Below are positions 16,431 to 31,400 of a DNA stretch of 42,732 nucleotides, one piece after another. Position 1 is the first letter of the stretch. Each line of letters begins with the position of its first letter. The stretch is taken from NCBI RefSeq assembly GCF_018448905.1, contig NZ_RCWA01000038.1, positions 1 through 42,732 on the forward strand. Reading direction: 5' to 3'. Origin of the DNA: Photorhabdus heterorhabditis (GTDB lineage Bacteria > Pseudomonadota > Gammaproteobacteria > Enterobacterales > Enterobacteriaceae). The notes below the pieces were generated by a model that saw nothing but the letters and a program-made list of their open reading frames with translations, was not told the DNA's origin and made no database searches. Position numbers and translations under genes: made by a program.

Positions 16431-19400
16431 ACTCCGTGGCTGAGACAGCCAATCTGAGGTCATTTTTGCTGCCAGTTCCATCAGAACCGGAAATTGAAAC
16501 AAATCATTCAATGTACATACCAAATCATAACCTGCGGCAAGGTTTACCATCCGCATGGCAAGTAATGAATGTCCTCCCAACGTAAAGAAGTTGTCATGTC
16601 GGCTAATCCGCTCAATACCCAATAACTCACGCCAGATAACCGCCAATGTGGTTTCTATTTCTCCCTGCGGAGCTTCATAAATCTGACGGGCAAAAGCCTC
16701 TTTACCCGGAGCAGGTAACGCCCGGCGATCTAACTTACCATTAGTGGTCAGCGGGAAGGCATCCAGACGCACAAAGGCTGTCGGCACCATGTAGTCAGGT
16801 AAAATTGTGCTCAGATAGGTACGCAGACTATTAACCAGCCCGTCCTCTGTGTCTGCCACCACATAAGCAACCAACCGCTTATCCTGTCCATCACTCAACG
16901 CCAGCACAGCCGCCTCACGCACCGCAAAATGCTCCGTTAACCGGGCTTCAATTTCTCCCGGTTCAACGCGGAAACCGCGAATTTTAACCTGCTGGTCATT
17001 CCGGCCAAGGAATTCCAAATTACCATCTGGCAGGTAGCGAGCCAGATCCCCGGTTCGGTACATACGCGCGTTCGGTACATCACTAAACGGATCTGTCAAA
17101 AAGCGTTCAGCGGTCAATTCCGGGCGATTGAGGTAACCACAAGCAACCCCATCACCGCCAACATAAATCTCACCAGCCACCCCTAACGGCACCGGCTGAC
17201 CATCATCATCCAGCAAGTAAACACGCGTATTGGCTATCGGTCGGCCAATGGAGACCCTTGTCGCCCCCGGTGGTAACGCGGCAATACGGTACATGGTAGT
17301 AAAGGTAGTTCCTTCACTCGGACCATAAGTCTGCAATAATCGTTGTGGCGGACTGTTGTCCAAAACCTCAGCAATCACATGCAGAGCGGGGATATCTCCC
17401 CCGAAAATCAGAATTTTTATCTGCGGAAGAACCGGTGACAACTCTACAACCAGCCGATTAAATAATCCGACAGTTAGCCACAGAATCGTGACTCGATGAT
17501 CCTGTAACACCCGTACCAACGCCTGCGGCGTTAACAAAGTGGCATGATCAATCACCACCAGCGCCCCACCGTTGAGCAAAGGCGCCCAGACTTCAAAGGT
17601 GCTGGCATCGAAAGCCGGGTTAGCGGTAAAGGACACCCGATCATCTTGCTTAATTTCCGCATAGCCATTGTTAATGACCAGCCGAACCACCGCGCGGTGA
17701 GGCACTACCACGCCTTTTGGTATACCGGTCGAGCCGGAGGTATACATGACATAAGCGGGGTCTGAACTGTGACCAGACCAATCAAGATTGAAACCTTCTT
17801 CTTCCCTGCTTGTGTCTGCCTGATCAGTAAGTCGAAATAACGGAACAGTAAGGCTAATCGGAATATCAACCCGCCCATCAGTAAGCAACAATTTGGCTGA
17901 ACAATCGTTTATCAACCAATTTTTCCGCTCATCCGGCGCTCCGGGATCAATAGGAACATAAACGGCACCTACTTTGAGAATCGCCAACTGTGCCACCACC
18001 AGTTCAATCGAACGCTCTAACAGCAGTGCAACATGGTCATTCGGGCAAATTCCCTGTGCAATCAATTGACGGGCTAGCCGGTTAGCTTGAGTATTCAGTT
18101 CGGCATAGCTAAGGGTTTTATCTCCTGCGATCAATGCCGTGGCTTCCGGGGTTTTCTCCACCTGTTGTTCAAATAATTGATGAATACACAACTGATCGGG
18201 ATAGATTGTTTCAGTGGCATTCCAGGTTCCCAGCAATAACGTGCGTTCAGCCTCCGGCAGGATATCTGGCATCTGCACCGATATTTCCGGGGTCTGTTCA
18301 AGTGCTCGCACCAAACTTTCCAGTGCTTGTTGCATATAACCGCATATACGTTTCGGATCAAACGGCTGAACAATTTGAGCCGTCAGCCCCAGTGCATCAC
18401 CAAAATCCTCCACCGACATGACAAACGGATAATTAGTACGCTCCTGTCCACCAAAGAGTTCAATACCACTTATCGTTTCATGCAAAGTTTGCAAAGAGGC
18501 ATTATGTCGATAATTCAACAGAGTATTAAAGAGTGGCGTTCCACCCGGCACACCACTACAACGCTGAGCTAACACCAGAGATGCATGCTCATGTTCCAGC
18601 AACTCAGCCAGCCGGGTATGTACTATCTGTACACTATCTCGTACTGGAGTATCATCTACATCCAGTCGTAATGGCAGGGTATTGATAAACAATCCCATTC
18701 CATTATCAACCCCTTCCCCCGCTTGCATACGCCCAAACAGGACAGTCCCGAACACCACCTGCTGTTGTCCGCTGGTACGCGACAACACCTGCGCCCAGGC
18801 AAGATGACACAAAGAAGCCAAACTCACACTCAAACGCCGGGCTTGACCCCGTAAGCGGTCATTAAGTTCAGCTGCCAGCATCTGGTGTGATTCTGTGACT
18901 TGCGAACCATCATGATGCACGTCTGTCAATCCGAATGGTAACGTCGGCTCATTGACTCCAGCCAACATGTCGGTAAAGAAGCGGGTATGCTCTTCCTGAC
19001 TTACCCCCAATCGTGCCTGAGCCACCAGATTGCGGAAGGGAACCGGAACAGGCAAATTGTCCCCTTGTCCGGCAAGATACGCCTGAACTTCACGGTTCAT
19101 CACCCCCAATGTTGTATGGTCACCAATCAGATGGTGCAGTAATTGCAGCACTATCCAGCGGCCATCCTGCTCCTGTGCCACCGCAAAGCGCAGCAATGGC
19201 GCCTGTTCCAAGCCAATACGATGTTGGCGTGTATCAAAACGTCGCATCAATTGATCACCAACCGGACCATCATCCGGGTGTAGGGTCAATTCAGTCACGG
19301 ATAAAGGTGCTTGACGCCAAACCACCTGAACTGGAACCGATACCCCTTGCCAGATAAAAGCGGTACGCAAAATATCGTGACGATCAACTACCTGTTGAAC

Positions 19401-22400
19401 CGCGGCCAGATAACGATCCAATAAAGGCCGGTCAGCAAAAGCCATTTGGCTGACCAGTAGATACGGATCACCTTTATTTGCCAGTAGATGATGGAACAAA
19501 ATACCATCCTGCAACGGTGACAAAGCATAGATATCCTGAATATTGGTCATCCCGCCCGGCACTTGCCCGATGATACGGTCAATTTCCGCCTGAGTCAGAT
19601 CAATCAGTGGCAACATCTCTGGTGTCAATGTAGTCGCTGCCGGTGTCATAACATTAGGCGGTACCACCACAACCCGGTACTGTCCCAGCGTTTGGGCAAG
19701 TTCAGACAACACCGGAAATTGGAACAAGTCACGCACGGCCAGCGTCAATCTAAGAGTACGCAAGCGCTCAACCATCCGCACAGCAAGCAACGAATGTCCC
19801 CCCAGCGCAAAGAAACTATCATGCCGACTGATCTGTTCAATTCCCAGCAATTCGCGCCAGATAGCCGCCAGTGTAGTTTCTGTCTCCCCCTGCGGGGCGG
19901 CATAAACCTGATGAGCAAAATCTTCCTCTGCCGGAACCGGCAGCGCCCGGCGATCCAGTTTGCCGTTAGGCGTCAGCGGAAAGGCATCCAGACACACAAA
20001 AGCCGCCGGCACCATATAGTCAGGCAAAATTATGCTCAAGTGGCGACGCAAGTTATTAACTAACCCGTCATCCGCTTGCGCCACCACATAGGCAATCAAC
20101 CGTTTGTCTTGCCCGTCACCAGCAACTAACACGAGTGCTTCACGTACCGCAGAGTGCTCCATCAACCGAGCTTCTATTTCCCCCGGCTCAATACGGAAGC
20201 CCCTAATTTTAACCTGCTGATCATTACGGCCAACAAACACCAGATTGCCATCCGGCAAGTAACGCGCCAAATCTCCGGTTCGGTACATGCGCGCATTCGG
20301 GTCATTGCTAAATGGGTCCGTGAGAAAACGTTCAGTGGTCAGTTCTGGTTGGTTCAAATAGCCACGTGCTACACCAATACCGCCAATATACAGCTCACCT
20401 ACCGCCCCCAGCGGCACCGGCTGACCGTCGGTACCCAGTAAATAAACACGTGTGTTGGCCGTCGGGCGACCCATCGGCACCCATTCATCGGTATAGTCTA
20501 GCGGGCAAGACCAGACAGTCGCACAAACAGTAATTTCCGTCGGGCCATAAGCATTGAACAGATTCACCCGACCACTCAGAGCCTGAAGCAGTGCTGCACT
20601 GGGTGCTTCACCACCCAATATTAATGTCGGTCTTATCGTCATCACCGGCAAACCCGCCCCCTCCCGGAGCATAGCTGGTGTCAAACAGGCATGTGTCACC
20701 GCCTGCTCTTCTAGGTAATGCCAAAGGTGATGTGGCTCCTGACGAACCATGTCGGCAGGAATATCTAAAGTGGCACCACCACATAGCGCCATCATGACTT
20801 CCCAAACACTGGCATCGAAACCAAACGAGGCGAACTGCAACATTCGGCTGCCTGAATGAACATCAAACTGAACAATTTTTTCCTGAATAAGATTAACTAA
20901 CCCACGATGTTCAATCATCACCCCTTTCGGTGTGCCGGTTGAGCCAGAGGTATAAATCACATAGGCCAGATGACGGGAAGTCAATGAAGACACCAAGGGA
21001 TTGCTGTCCGGTTGGTCAGGCAATGAATTCGGATCAAATAGAGTTAATCCGGCTAACGCTTTCTCGCCTAACGCATCACATCCAGCACTATCCGCCAGCA
21101 AAATCGCTGGCGCGGCATCGGTCAGAATATGTATTAAACGCTCACCCGGATAAGCCGGGTCCAGAGGTACATAGGCTCCGCCAGCTTTTAGTATTGCCAA
21201 CAGCCCTATGACCATTGCAGGTGAGCGTGTTACGCAAATCGCTACTCGCTGATCCGGTACCACACCCAATGTAATAAGCTGGTGGGCCAGCCGGTTAGCA
21301 CAGGTATTTAATTCGGCATAACTTAAACGCTGACCTTCATGCACCAACGCAATAGCATCAGGATGCTTTTCAACTTGTTGTTCAAATAACCGATGAATAC
21401 ACCATTGGTCAGGATACCAGGCATTTGTGGCATTCCAAGTTTCCAGTAATAGCCTGCGTTCCGCTGACGCCAAAATATCGATTTTTCCAACCAACTGCTG
21501 AGGATTAGCGGCCATCTCTTGCAGTATCGTATACAAATAACCTGTATGTCGTTCAATTGTCTGCCGATCAAACAATGCGGTGGCATAATTCAGATAACCC
21601 ACAATCCTGCCATCCACCTCAGACAGATTCAGCTCAAGATCAAACTTAACCACATCAAAAGCGTGATCAACGGGTGAGATGGTCAACCCCGGTAGCCTCA
21701 ATTCCATATTCTCATTGTTCTGCCAGGCAAACATCACTTGAAACAACGGGGTATGCGCCAATCGGCGCGGTGGCTGCACAATTTCTACCACCTGTTCAAA
21801 TGGCAAATCCTGGTGTTCCTGTGCCGCCAGCGCGGTTTGCCGCACACGCGTAAGTAACTCGGTAATGTTCAGCGAACCTGATAAATCAATACGTAAAGCT
21901 AACGTATTGACAAAGAAACCGATCAGCGATTCCACCTCTTGGAGACTACGGCCCGCACTCGGCGTACCGATAACCAGATCTTCTTGACCTGACAAGCGCG
22001 ACAGGACTATAGCCCAGGCTGACAACAGGGTCATAAATAGAGTGACACCCTGCCGTTCACTCAAATGTTTAAGGGATTTCGTTAACTCTGCATCCAAATT
22101 AACAGGCAATACATGTCCGACAAACGACTGGTGAGATGGACGTAGCCGATCAGTTGGCAAATCTAATAGGACCGGCGAGTCAGCTAGCGCAGCACGCCAA
22201 TAATCAGATTGGATTTGGACTCGTTCAGCTGAAAGCCATTGACGTTGCCACGCGGCATAATCAGGGTATTGAATCGCCAACGGTGGCAACGGATCGGGCT
22301 GCTCTAGCAAGAAAGCCGAATAGAGGGCATTCAGCTCACGCATTAACACGCTAACAGACCAGCCGTCTGAAATAATGTGATGCTGGGTCAACAAGAATAC

Positions 22401-25400
22401 ATAATCATTGTCAGCCCGTTGTATCAGACAGGCACGGATCAACGGGCCACGGGTCAAATCGAATGACGTCTCAGCTTCCTGTATACACAAATGTTCAAGT
22501 TGTTGATCCACATCAGGCACTTTACGCAGATCGTATTTTTTCATTGGCAAGCCAAATTCCACTGACAACAGTTTAACTTGAGGCTGACCATCAACAGAGA
22601 TGAATACAGAACGTAACGCTTCATGACGAGCAAACAGGCGATTAAGCACCTGCTGCCAGACAGCAATATCAAGCGGCCCCTGCAAACGCAGTGCTATGGG
22701 AATATGATAGGTATCACTGACTCCCTTAAATTGAGCTAGGAACCACAAGCGTTGTTGCGCGAATGACAGCGGCAACTCACCCTCACGAGATATTGGCATA
22801 ATGGCGGGTAGTTTACTGCCTTGTTCTGTCAGTCGCTTACTCATCACCTCAGCAAAGGCGGCTAAAGAAGGGGATTTAAACAACATGGTCAGCGGCAATT
22901 CGATACCTAAAGCGGCTATTCGATTGATCATCCGCACAGCCAATAGTGAATGACCGCCCAGTGCGAAAAAGTTGTCATGGCGGCTAATCTGTTCAACCCC
23001 CAATAACTTGCGCCAAATAGCGGCCAAAGTAGTTTCCATCTCTCCTTGCGGCGCTGCATAAACCTGACGAGCAAACGCTTCTTCTCCCGGCGCGGGTAAT
23101 GCCCGACGGTTCAGTTTACCGCCAGATGTCAGTGGAAATGTATCCAAACGCACAAAAGCCACCGGCATCATATAATCAGGCAAAATCATACTCAGATGGG
23201 TACGCAAACTATTAACTAATCCGTCATCCGCGTCTGCCACCACATAGGCAACCAGCCGCTTCTCCTGTCCGTCATCGAGAGCTAACACCGCGGCTTCACG
23301 CACCGCAAAATGTTCCGTTAACCGGGCTTCGATTTCCCCCGGTTCAACGCGGAAACCGCGAATTTTAACCTGTTGGTCATTACGGCCAAGGAATTCCAAA
23401 TTACCGTCCGGCAGGTAGCGAGCCAGATCCCCGGTTCGATACATCCGCCCATTCTGTTCATCACTAAAGGGATCTGTTAGAAAACGCTCAGCCGTCAATT
23501 CCGGGCGATTGAGATAACCGCAGGCCACCCCATCTCCGCCAACATAAATCTCACCAACCACCCCCAACGGCACCGGCTGACCATAATCATCCAGCAAGTA
23601 AACACGCGTATTGGCTATCGGTCGGCCAATAGGCACTCTCATCGTTCCTTGTGGTAACGCGGCAATACGGTACATGGTGGTAAAAGTGGTTCCTTCACTC
23701 GGACCGTAAGCCTGCAATAATTGTTGCGGCGGGCTGTTGTCCAAAACCTTAGCAATCACATGCAGATCGGGGATATCTCCGCCGAAAATCAGGACTTTTA
23801 TCTGCGGGAGAACCGAGGATAATTCTACTACCAGCCGGTTAAATAACCCGATAGTCAGCCACAGAATCGTAACTCGATGAACCTGTAACACCCGTACAAA
23901 CTCCTGCGGCGTCAGCAAAGTGGCATAGTCAATTACCACCAGCGCCCCACCATTAAGCAAAGGCGCCCAGACTTCAAAGGTACTGGCATCAAAAGCCGGG
24001 TTAGCGGTGAAAGCAACCTTGTCATCCGGCCTGATTGCAACATAGCCGTTATTAATAACCAATCTGACCACCGCACGATGAGGCACCACCACGCCTTTTG
24101 GTGTACCGGTCGAGCCGGAGGTATACATGACATAAGCTGAATCTGAACTATGACAAGGTAAATCAAGATTGGCGCGATCTTCCGCTCTGATTGTTCCCAT
24201 CTCACTGGAAAGACAGAACAGAGGAACTGCAAAATTAGTCGGAATATCAAATGGTAAATCAGTGATCAGTAACCGTGCTGAACAATCGTTTATCAACCTG
24301 TTTTTCCGCTCGTCCGGTACGCTGGGATCTATCGGCACGTATACAGCATCGACCTTGAGAATAGCCAGCTGGGCCACCACCAGTTCAATCGAACGCTCTA
24401 ACAGGATTACAACGCGATCACCCGGACAAATCCCTTGTGCTACCAATTGACGGGCCAGCCGGTTAGCACTGGCATTCAGCTCTGCATAACACAGCGCCTT
24501 ATCTCCTGCTATCAACGCGACGGCATCCGGGGTTTTATCCACCTGTTGTTCAAATAACTGATGGATACACAACTGGTCAGGATAAGCGACTTCCGTCGTA
24601 TTCCAGATTTTCAGCAGTAAATTCCTCTCTGCTTCCGGCAAGATTTCCAGCGCCCGAACGGGTTTTTCCGGGGTCTGTTCAAGCGCCTGTACCAGACTTT
24701 CCAGTGCTTGTTGCATATAGCCGCATACGCGTTCCGGATCAAACGGCTGGACGATTTGCGCTGTCAGTCCCAACGCATCACCAAAATCCTCCACCGACAG
24801 CACAAATGGATAGTTGGTCCGCTCCTGCGCACCAAGGAACTCAACACCGTTTATCATTTCATTCGAAGCTGCTAACGGCGCATTATGCCGATAGTTCAAC
24901 AGAGTACTAAAGAGCGGGGTTCCACCCTGCACACCACTGCAACGCTGAGCCAATGCCAGCGAGGCGTGTTCATGCTCTAACAGCCCTGCCAACCGGGTAT
25001 GTACCGCCTGTATGCTGTCCCGCACCGGGGTATCATCGATATCCAATCGTAGCGGCAAGGTATTAATAAACAGTCCCATGCCACTGTCAGCGCCTTCGCC
25101 CGCCTGCATACGCCCAAATAGCACCGTGCCGAACACCACTTTCTTCTGGCCGCTGGTACGAGACAACACTTGCGCCCAAGCCAGATGGCACAATGTGGCT
25201 AAACTTACCCCCAGACGCCGAGCCTGATCACGTAAACGGTCATTCAAGTCAGTCGTCAGCATCCGATGCGATTGTGTTACCTGTGAACCACCATGGTGTA
25301 CCTCTATCAACCCAAACGGCAACGTCGGTTCCTCCACCTCCGCTAACATGTCGGTAAAGAAACAAGTATGCTCAACCTGATTGACACCCAATTGAACCTG

Positions 25401-28400
25401 AGCAATCAAATGACGGAAAGGTACCGGAACCGGCAGCCTGTTCTGCTGCCCGGTAAGATACGCCTGAACCTCACGGTTCATGACTTCCATCGTAGTATGA
25501 TCGCCAATCAAGTGATGCAACAATTGCAACACCACCCAACGGCCATCAGTCTCCTGCGCCATCACAAAACGTAGCAGCGGAGCCTGACTCAAATCGATAC
25601 GATGCTGGCGTGGATCAAACAATTGAGCTAACTGTTCGCAGATCGGTCCGTCAGCCAGGTTCAGCACCCGTTCCGCCACGGGTAATTGAACTTGACGACA
25701 AACCACCTGAGCCGGAACAGATAATCCCTGCCAAATAAAGGCAGTGCGCAAGATATCATGGCGATCAACCACCTGCTGAACCGCCGCCAGATAACGATCC
25801 AGCAAAGGTCGGTCAGCAAAAACCATTTGACTCGCTAACAGATACGGATCACCTTCGTTCGCCAGCAGATGATGGAACAAAATACCATCCTGCAACGGCG
25901 ACAAAGCATAGATATCCTGAATATTGCTAATTCCGCCAGGCACCTGCTCGACGATGTAATCAATCTCTGACTGAGTTAGCGCAATCAACGGCAACATCTC
26001 CGGCGTCAACGCCTCAGTTACCGATGTAATGATATTAGGCGGCACCACCACAGCCTGATATTGTGCCAACGTTTGAGCAAGTTCAGACAGCACTGGAGAT
26101 TTAAACAGATCACGCACTGCCAACGTTAAACCCAGATTACGCAAACGCTCAACCATCTGCACAGCGAGCAACGAATGTCCTCCCAGCGTGAAGAAACTAT
26201 CGTGCCGGCTAATCTGCTCAACTCCCAACAAATCACGCCAGATAGCGGCCAAAGCAACCTCAGTGTCCCCTTGCGGTGCTTCATAAACCTGATGAGCAAA
26301 AGCGTCCTCTCCCGGAGCCGGTAATGCCTGACGATCTAATTTACCGTTAGAGGTCAACGGAAAAGCATCCAGACACACAAAAGCCGCTGGCACCATATAT
26401 TCAGGCAGAATTGCACTTAAATAAGTCCGTAAATTATTAACCAATTCGTCATTCGCATCTGCCACCACATAGGCAACCAACCGCTTATCTTGCCCATCTC
26501 CCAACGCCAGTACAGCGGCCTCCCGTACCACAGGATATGCCATTAGCCGCGCTTCAATTTCCCCCGGTTCAATGCGGAAACCCCGAATTTTCACCTGTTG
26601 GTCATTACGGCCAAGGAACTCCAGATTACCGTCAGGCAAGAAGCGGGCCAGATCCCCGGTTCGATACATCCGCGCATTTGGTTGATCACTAAACGGATCT
26701 GTCAGAAAGCGTTCAGCCGTCAGTTCAGGCCGATTGAGGTAACCACAAGCCACCCCATCACCCCCCACATAAATCTCACCGATCACCCCCAACGGTACCG
26801 GTTGACCATAACCATTCAGTAGATAAACACGAGTATTCGCTATCGGTCGGCCAATGGGGACCCTCACCGTTCTCAATGGTAATGTTGCGATACGGTACAT
26901 CGTCGTAAAAGTGGTTCCTTCACTCGGACCGTAAGCCTGTAATAATTGCTGTGGCGGGCTGTTGTCCAAAACCCCAGCAATTACATGTGGATCGGGGATA
27001 TCCCCCCCGAAAATCAGAACTTTTATTTGCGGAAGAATGGGGGATAACCTTGCCACTAACCGGTTAAACAACCCAATAGTCAGCCACAGAATCGTGATTT
27101 GATGAGCCTGTAACGCTTGTACAAATTCCTGTGGTGTCAGCAAAGTAGCGCGATCAATAACCACCAATGTGCCACCGTTAAGCAAAGGCGCCCAGACTTC
27201 AAACGTACTGGCATCAAAAGCCGGGTTCGCCGTAAAAGCAACCTTGTCATCCAGCCCGATTGCGGCATAACCGTTATTAATAACCAGCCTGATTACCGCA
27301 CGATGAGGCACCACCACGCCTTTCGGTGTGCCGGTCGAACCGGAGGTATACATGACATAAGCTGAATCTGAACTGAGACAAGGTACATTGAGATTGAAAC
27401 ACGCTTTCTCCCTGATGGTGTCCATCTCACTGGAGAGACGAAACAGCGGAACCGCAAGGTCAATCGGGATATCAAACTGCAAATCAGTGAGCAGCAATTT
27501 GGCTGAACAATCGTTTATCAACCCGTTTTTCCGTTCGTCCGGCACGCTGGGATCTATCGGCACATAAACAGCACCAGCTTTAAGAATGGCTAATTGTGCC
27601 ACCACCAATTCAACCGAGCGTTCTAACATAATCGCCACGTGGTCATCCGGGCAAACCCGCAGTTCAATCAGTCGATGGGCCAATCGGTTAGCATAAGCAT
27701 TCAGTTCCGCATAACTGAGGATTTTATCTCCCGCTATCAGCGCTGTCGCTACCGGGGTTTTCTCTGCCTGTTGTTCAAATAACTGATGAATACACAACTG
27801 GTCAGGATACGGTGCTTTAGTCGCATTCCAGATTTCCAACAGCAACCTGCGCTCCGCCGACGTCAGAATATCGATCTCCCCGACTGATTGCTGAGGGTTA
27901 GTCACCATCTCTTGCAGCACCGTGTACAGATACCCCAAATGCCGCTCGATGGTTTGTTGATCAAACAGGGCCGTTGCATAACTCAAATAACCAACAATCT
28001 TGTCATCCTTCTCAGACAAGTTCAGTTCAAGATCAAACTTAGCGGTATCAAGGCATTGCTCGGCAGGTGAGACTGCCAGCCCCGGCAGTTTCCAATCTGG
28101 ATTCTCATTGTTCTGCCAGGCAAACATCACCTGAAACAGGGGTGTATGCGCCAATCGGCGCGGCGGTTGCACTATTTCCACCACTTGTTCAAATGGCAGA
28201 TCCTGATGCTCCTGAGCTGCCAATGCTGTCTGACGCACACGAGCAAGCAACTCAACCACATTTGGCGCACCCGATAAATCGATACGTAAGGCCAACGTAT
28301 TAACAAAAAAGCCGATCAACGATTCCACTTCCTGGCGACTGCGACCCGCACTTGGTGTACCAATAACCAGATCTTCCTGACCTGACAGACGCGATAAGAC

Positions 28401-31400
28401 CGTAGCCCAGGCTGACAGCAAGGTCATGAACAATGTGCCCCCCTGCTGCTCGCTCAAACGCTTCAAGGATTGGGTTAATTCGGCATCCAGATTGACAGGC
28501 AATAAATTCCCCGCAAATGATTGCTGGACAGGACGTGGTCGGTCAGTTGGCAAATCCAACAATACCGGCACATCAGCCAATATCGTGCGCCAATAGTCAG
28601 ATTGGTTCTGAATACGCTCAGCCGAAAGCCACTGACGCTGCCAGGCGGCGTAATCAGGGTACTGAATCGGTAATGCAGGCAATGGATCAGGTTGCCCGGT
28701 CAGAAAAGCCGTATAGAGAGTACTTAATTCACGCATCAGTATGCTGACAGACCAGCCATCGAAAACAATATGATGCAGGGTCAACAGGAATAGGTAATCA
28801 TCGTTAGCCAGTTGTATCAAAGCAGAGCGGATTAACGGCCCACGAGCGAGATTAAACAGTGTTTCAGACTCCTGCATGCGCAGATATTTAAGTTGTTTCT
28901 CCACATCAGGTACTTTACGCAGATCGTATTTTTTCATCGGCAGGCCAAATTCCGTCGGCAACAGTTCGATCTGGGGATGACCATCAACTGTCACAAATAT
29001 GGAACGTAAAGCCTCATGACGAGCAAATAGGTGATTAAGTGCGCGCTGCCAGGCAGCGATATCGAACTGACCACGCAAACTCAATGCTACCGGGATATGA
29101 TAGGTATTACTGACCTCGTCAAATTGGGCGAGGAACCACAAACGCTGTTGCGCAAATGACAGAGGTAACTCGCTATCGCGGGATATCGGCATGATTGCGG
29201 GTAATATGCTATCTGGTTCACCAAACTGAACACTCATCTTCTCGGCAAAAGCTGACAATGAAGGAAATTCAAATAACGTGCTCAACGGCAGTTTGATGCC
29301 TAAAGCGGCTATCCGGTTCATCATCCGAACAGCCAATAGTGAATGACCACCCAGTGCGAAAAAGTTGTCATGCCGACTTATCTGTCCAATTCCCAGCAAT
29401 TCATGCCAGATAGTCGCCAAAGCAATCTCAGTTTCCCCTTGCGGCGCTTCATAGATCTGACGGGCAAAATCCTCTTCCCCCGGAGCCGGTAGCGCCCGGA
29501 GATCCCGTTTGTCGTTAGGTGTGAGCGGAAAGGCATCCAGACGCACGAAAGCCGCTGGCACCATATAGTCAGGTAAAATTGTACTTAAATGCTCACGCAG
29601 ACCAACCACTAACCCGTCATCTGGCTCGGCCACCACATAAGCAACCAGCCGTTTATCTTGTCCATCACTTACCGCTAATACCAATGCTTCACTCACCGCC
29701 GGATGCTCGGTCAAACGCGCTTCGATTTCTCCCGGTTCAATCCGAAAACCCCGGATTTTAACCTGTTGGTCATTACGACCAACAAACACCAGATTGCCAT
29801 CCGGCAGGTAGCGGGCCAAATCCCCGGTTCGATACATGCGTGCATTCGGTACATCACTAAATGGATCTGTCAGAAAGCGTTCAGCGGTCAATTCCGGGCG
29901 ATTAAAGTAACCACAGGCAACCCCATTGCCGCCAACATAAATCTCACCGGTCGCACCTAGTGGCACCGGTTGCCTATACGCGTCTAACAGATAGAGGCGC
30001 GTGTTAGCAATTGGCCGGCCAATAGGGATCTTTGCTACTCCCGGCGGTAACGCCGTAATGGGATATATCGTGGTAAAGGTGGTGCCTTCACTTGGGCCAT
30101 AAGCTTGTAATAATTGTTGCGGCGGATTCTTGTCCAAAACCTGAGCGATCACATGCGGATCGAGGACCTCTCCGCCGAAAATCAAAATCTTGATCTGAGC
30201 AAGCACCGGAGACAACTCCGCCACCAACCGGTGAAGCAAGCCAACACTCATCCACAGAATAGTGATTCGATAAGCCTGTAAAGCTCGTACAAAATCCGAT
30301 GGCGTCAGTAAAGTAGCATGGTCGATAACCACCAATGTTCCACCGTTGAGCAACGGCGCCCAAACTTCAAATGTGCTGGCATCAAAAGCGGGATTCGCGG
30401 TAAAGGCAACCCGATCATCCTGTCCGATTTCCGCATAGCCATTATTCATCACCAGTCGGACCACAGCACGATGAGGCACTACCACCCCTTTTGGTGTACC
30501 GGTCGAACCGGAGGTATACATAATATACGCTGACTTGGCGCTGAAACCGGGTAAGTCAAGATTGCAACGCTCCTCTTCCCTGTCCGTAATGGGATCGCTG
30601 GAGAGATGAAATAACGGCACAGCAAGACCAGTTGGGATATCAGCCTGCTCATCAGTGAGCAGCAATTTGGCTGAACAATCGTTTATCAGCCAATTTTTCC
30701 GCTTATCCGGCATTCTGGGATCGACGGGAACATAAACGGCACCAACTTTGAGAATAGCCAGTTGTACCACCACCAGCTCAACAGAGCGTTCTAATAAGAT
30801 CGCCACATGGTCATCTGGTAAGATGCCCTGTTCAATCAGTTGACGAGCCAGTCGATTCGCACAAACATTCAGTTCCACGTAACTGAAAGTCTTATCTCCT
30901 GCTATCAGCGCTATGGCCTCTGGGGTTTTCTCCACCTGCTGTTCAAACAACTGATGAATGCATAGCTGGTCAGGATACGGCGCCTCGGTGGCGTTCCAGA
31001 TTTTCAGCAACAGCTGTTGCTCTGCTTCTGGCAAGATGTTCAATCTGCGTACCGGTGTTTCTGGCGCCTGTTCAAGCACTTCCACCAGGCTTTCTAATGC
31101 CTGTTGCATATAACCACATACCCGTTCTGGATCAAACGGCTGCACCACTTGGGCGATCAACCCCAAAGTGGAACCACCGTCCTCTACCGACAGCACAAAC
31201 GGATAGTTAGTACGTTCTTCTTCGCTAAGGAATTCAATACCCGGCACAACCTTATCCGGCGTCATCGGCTGATCGTTATGCAGATAGTTCAATAAGGAAC
31301 TAAAAAGTGGCATTTCGCCCTGTACACCACTGCAACGCTGAGCCAGCGCTAACGATGCATGTTCATGATCCAACAATGCTGCTAATCGGGTATGTGCGGC

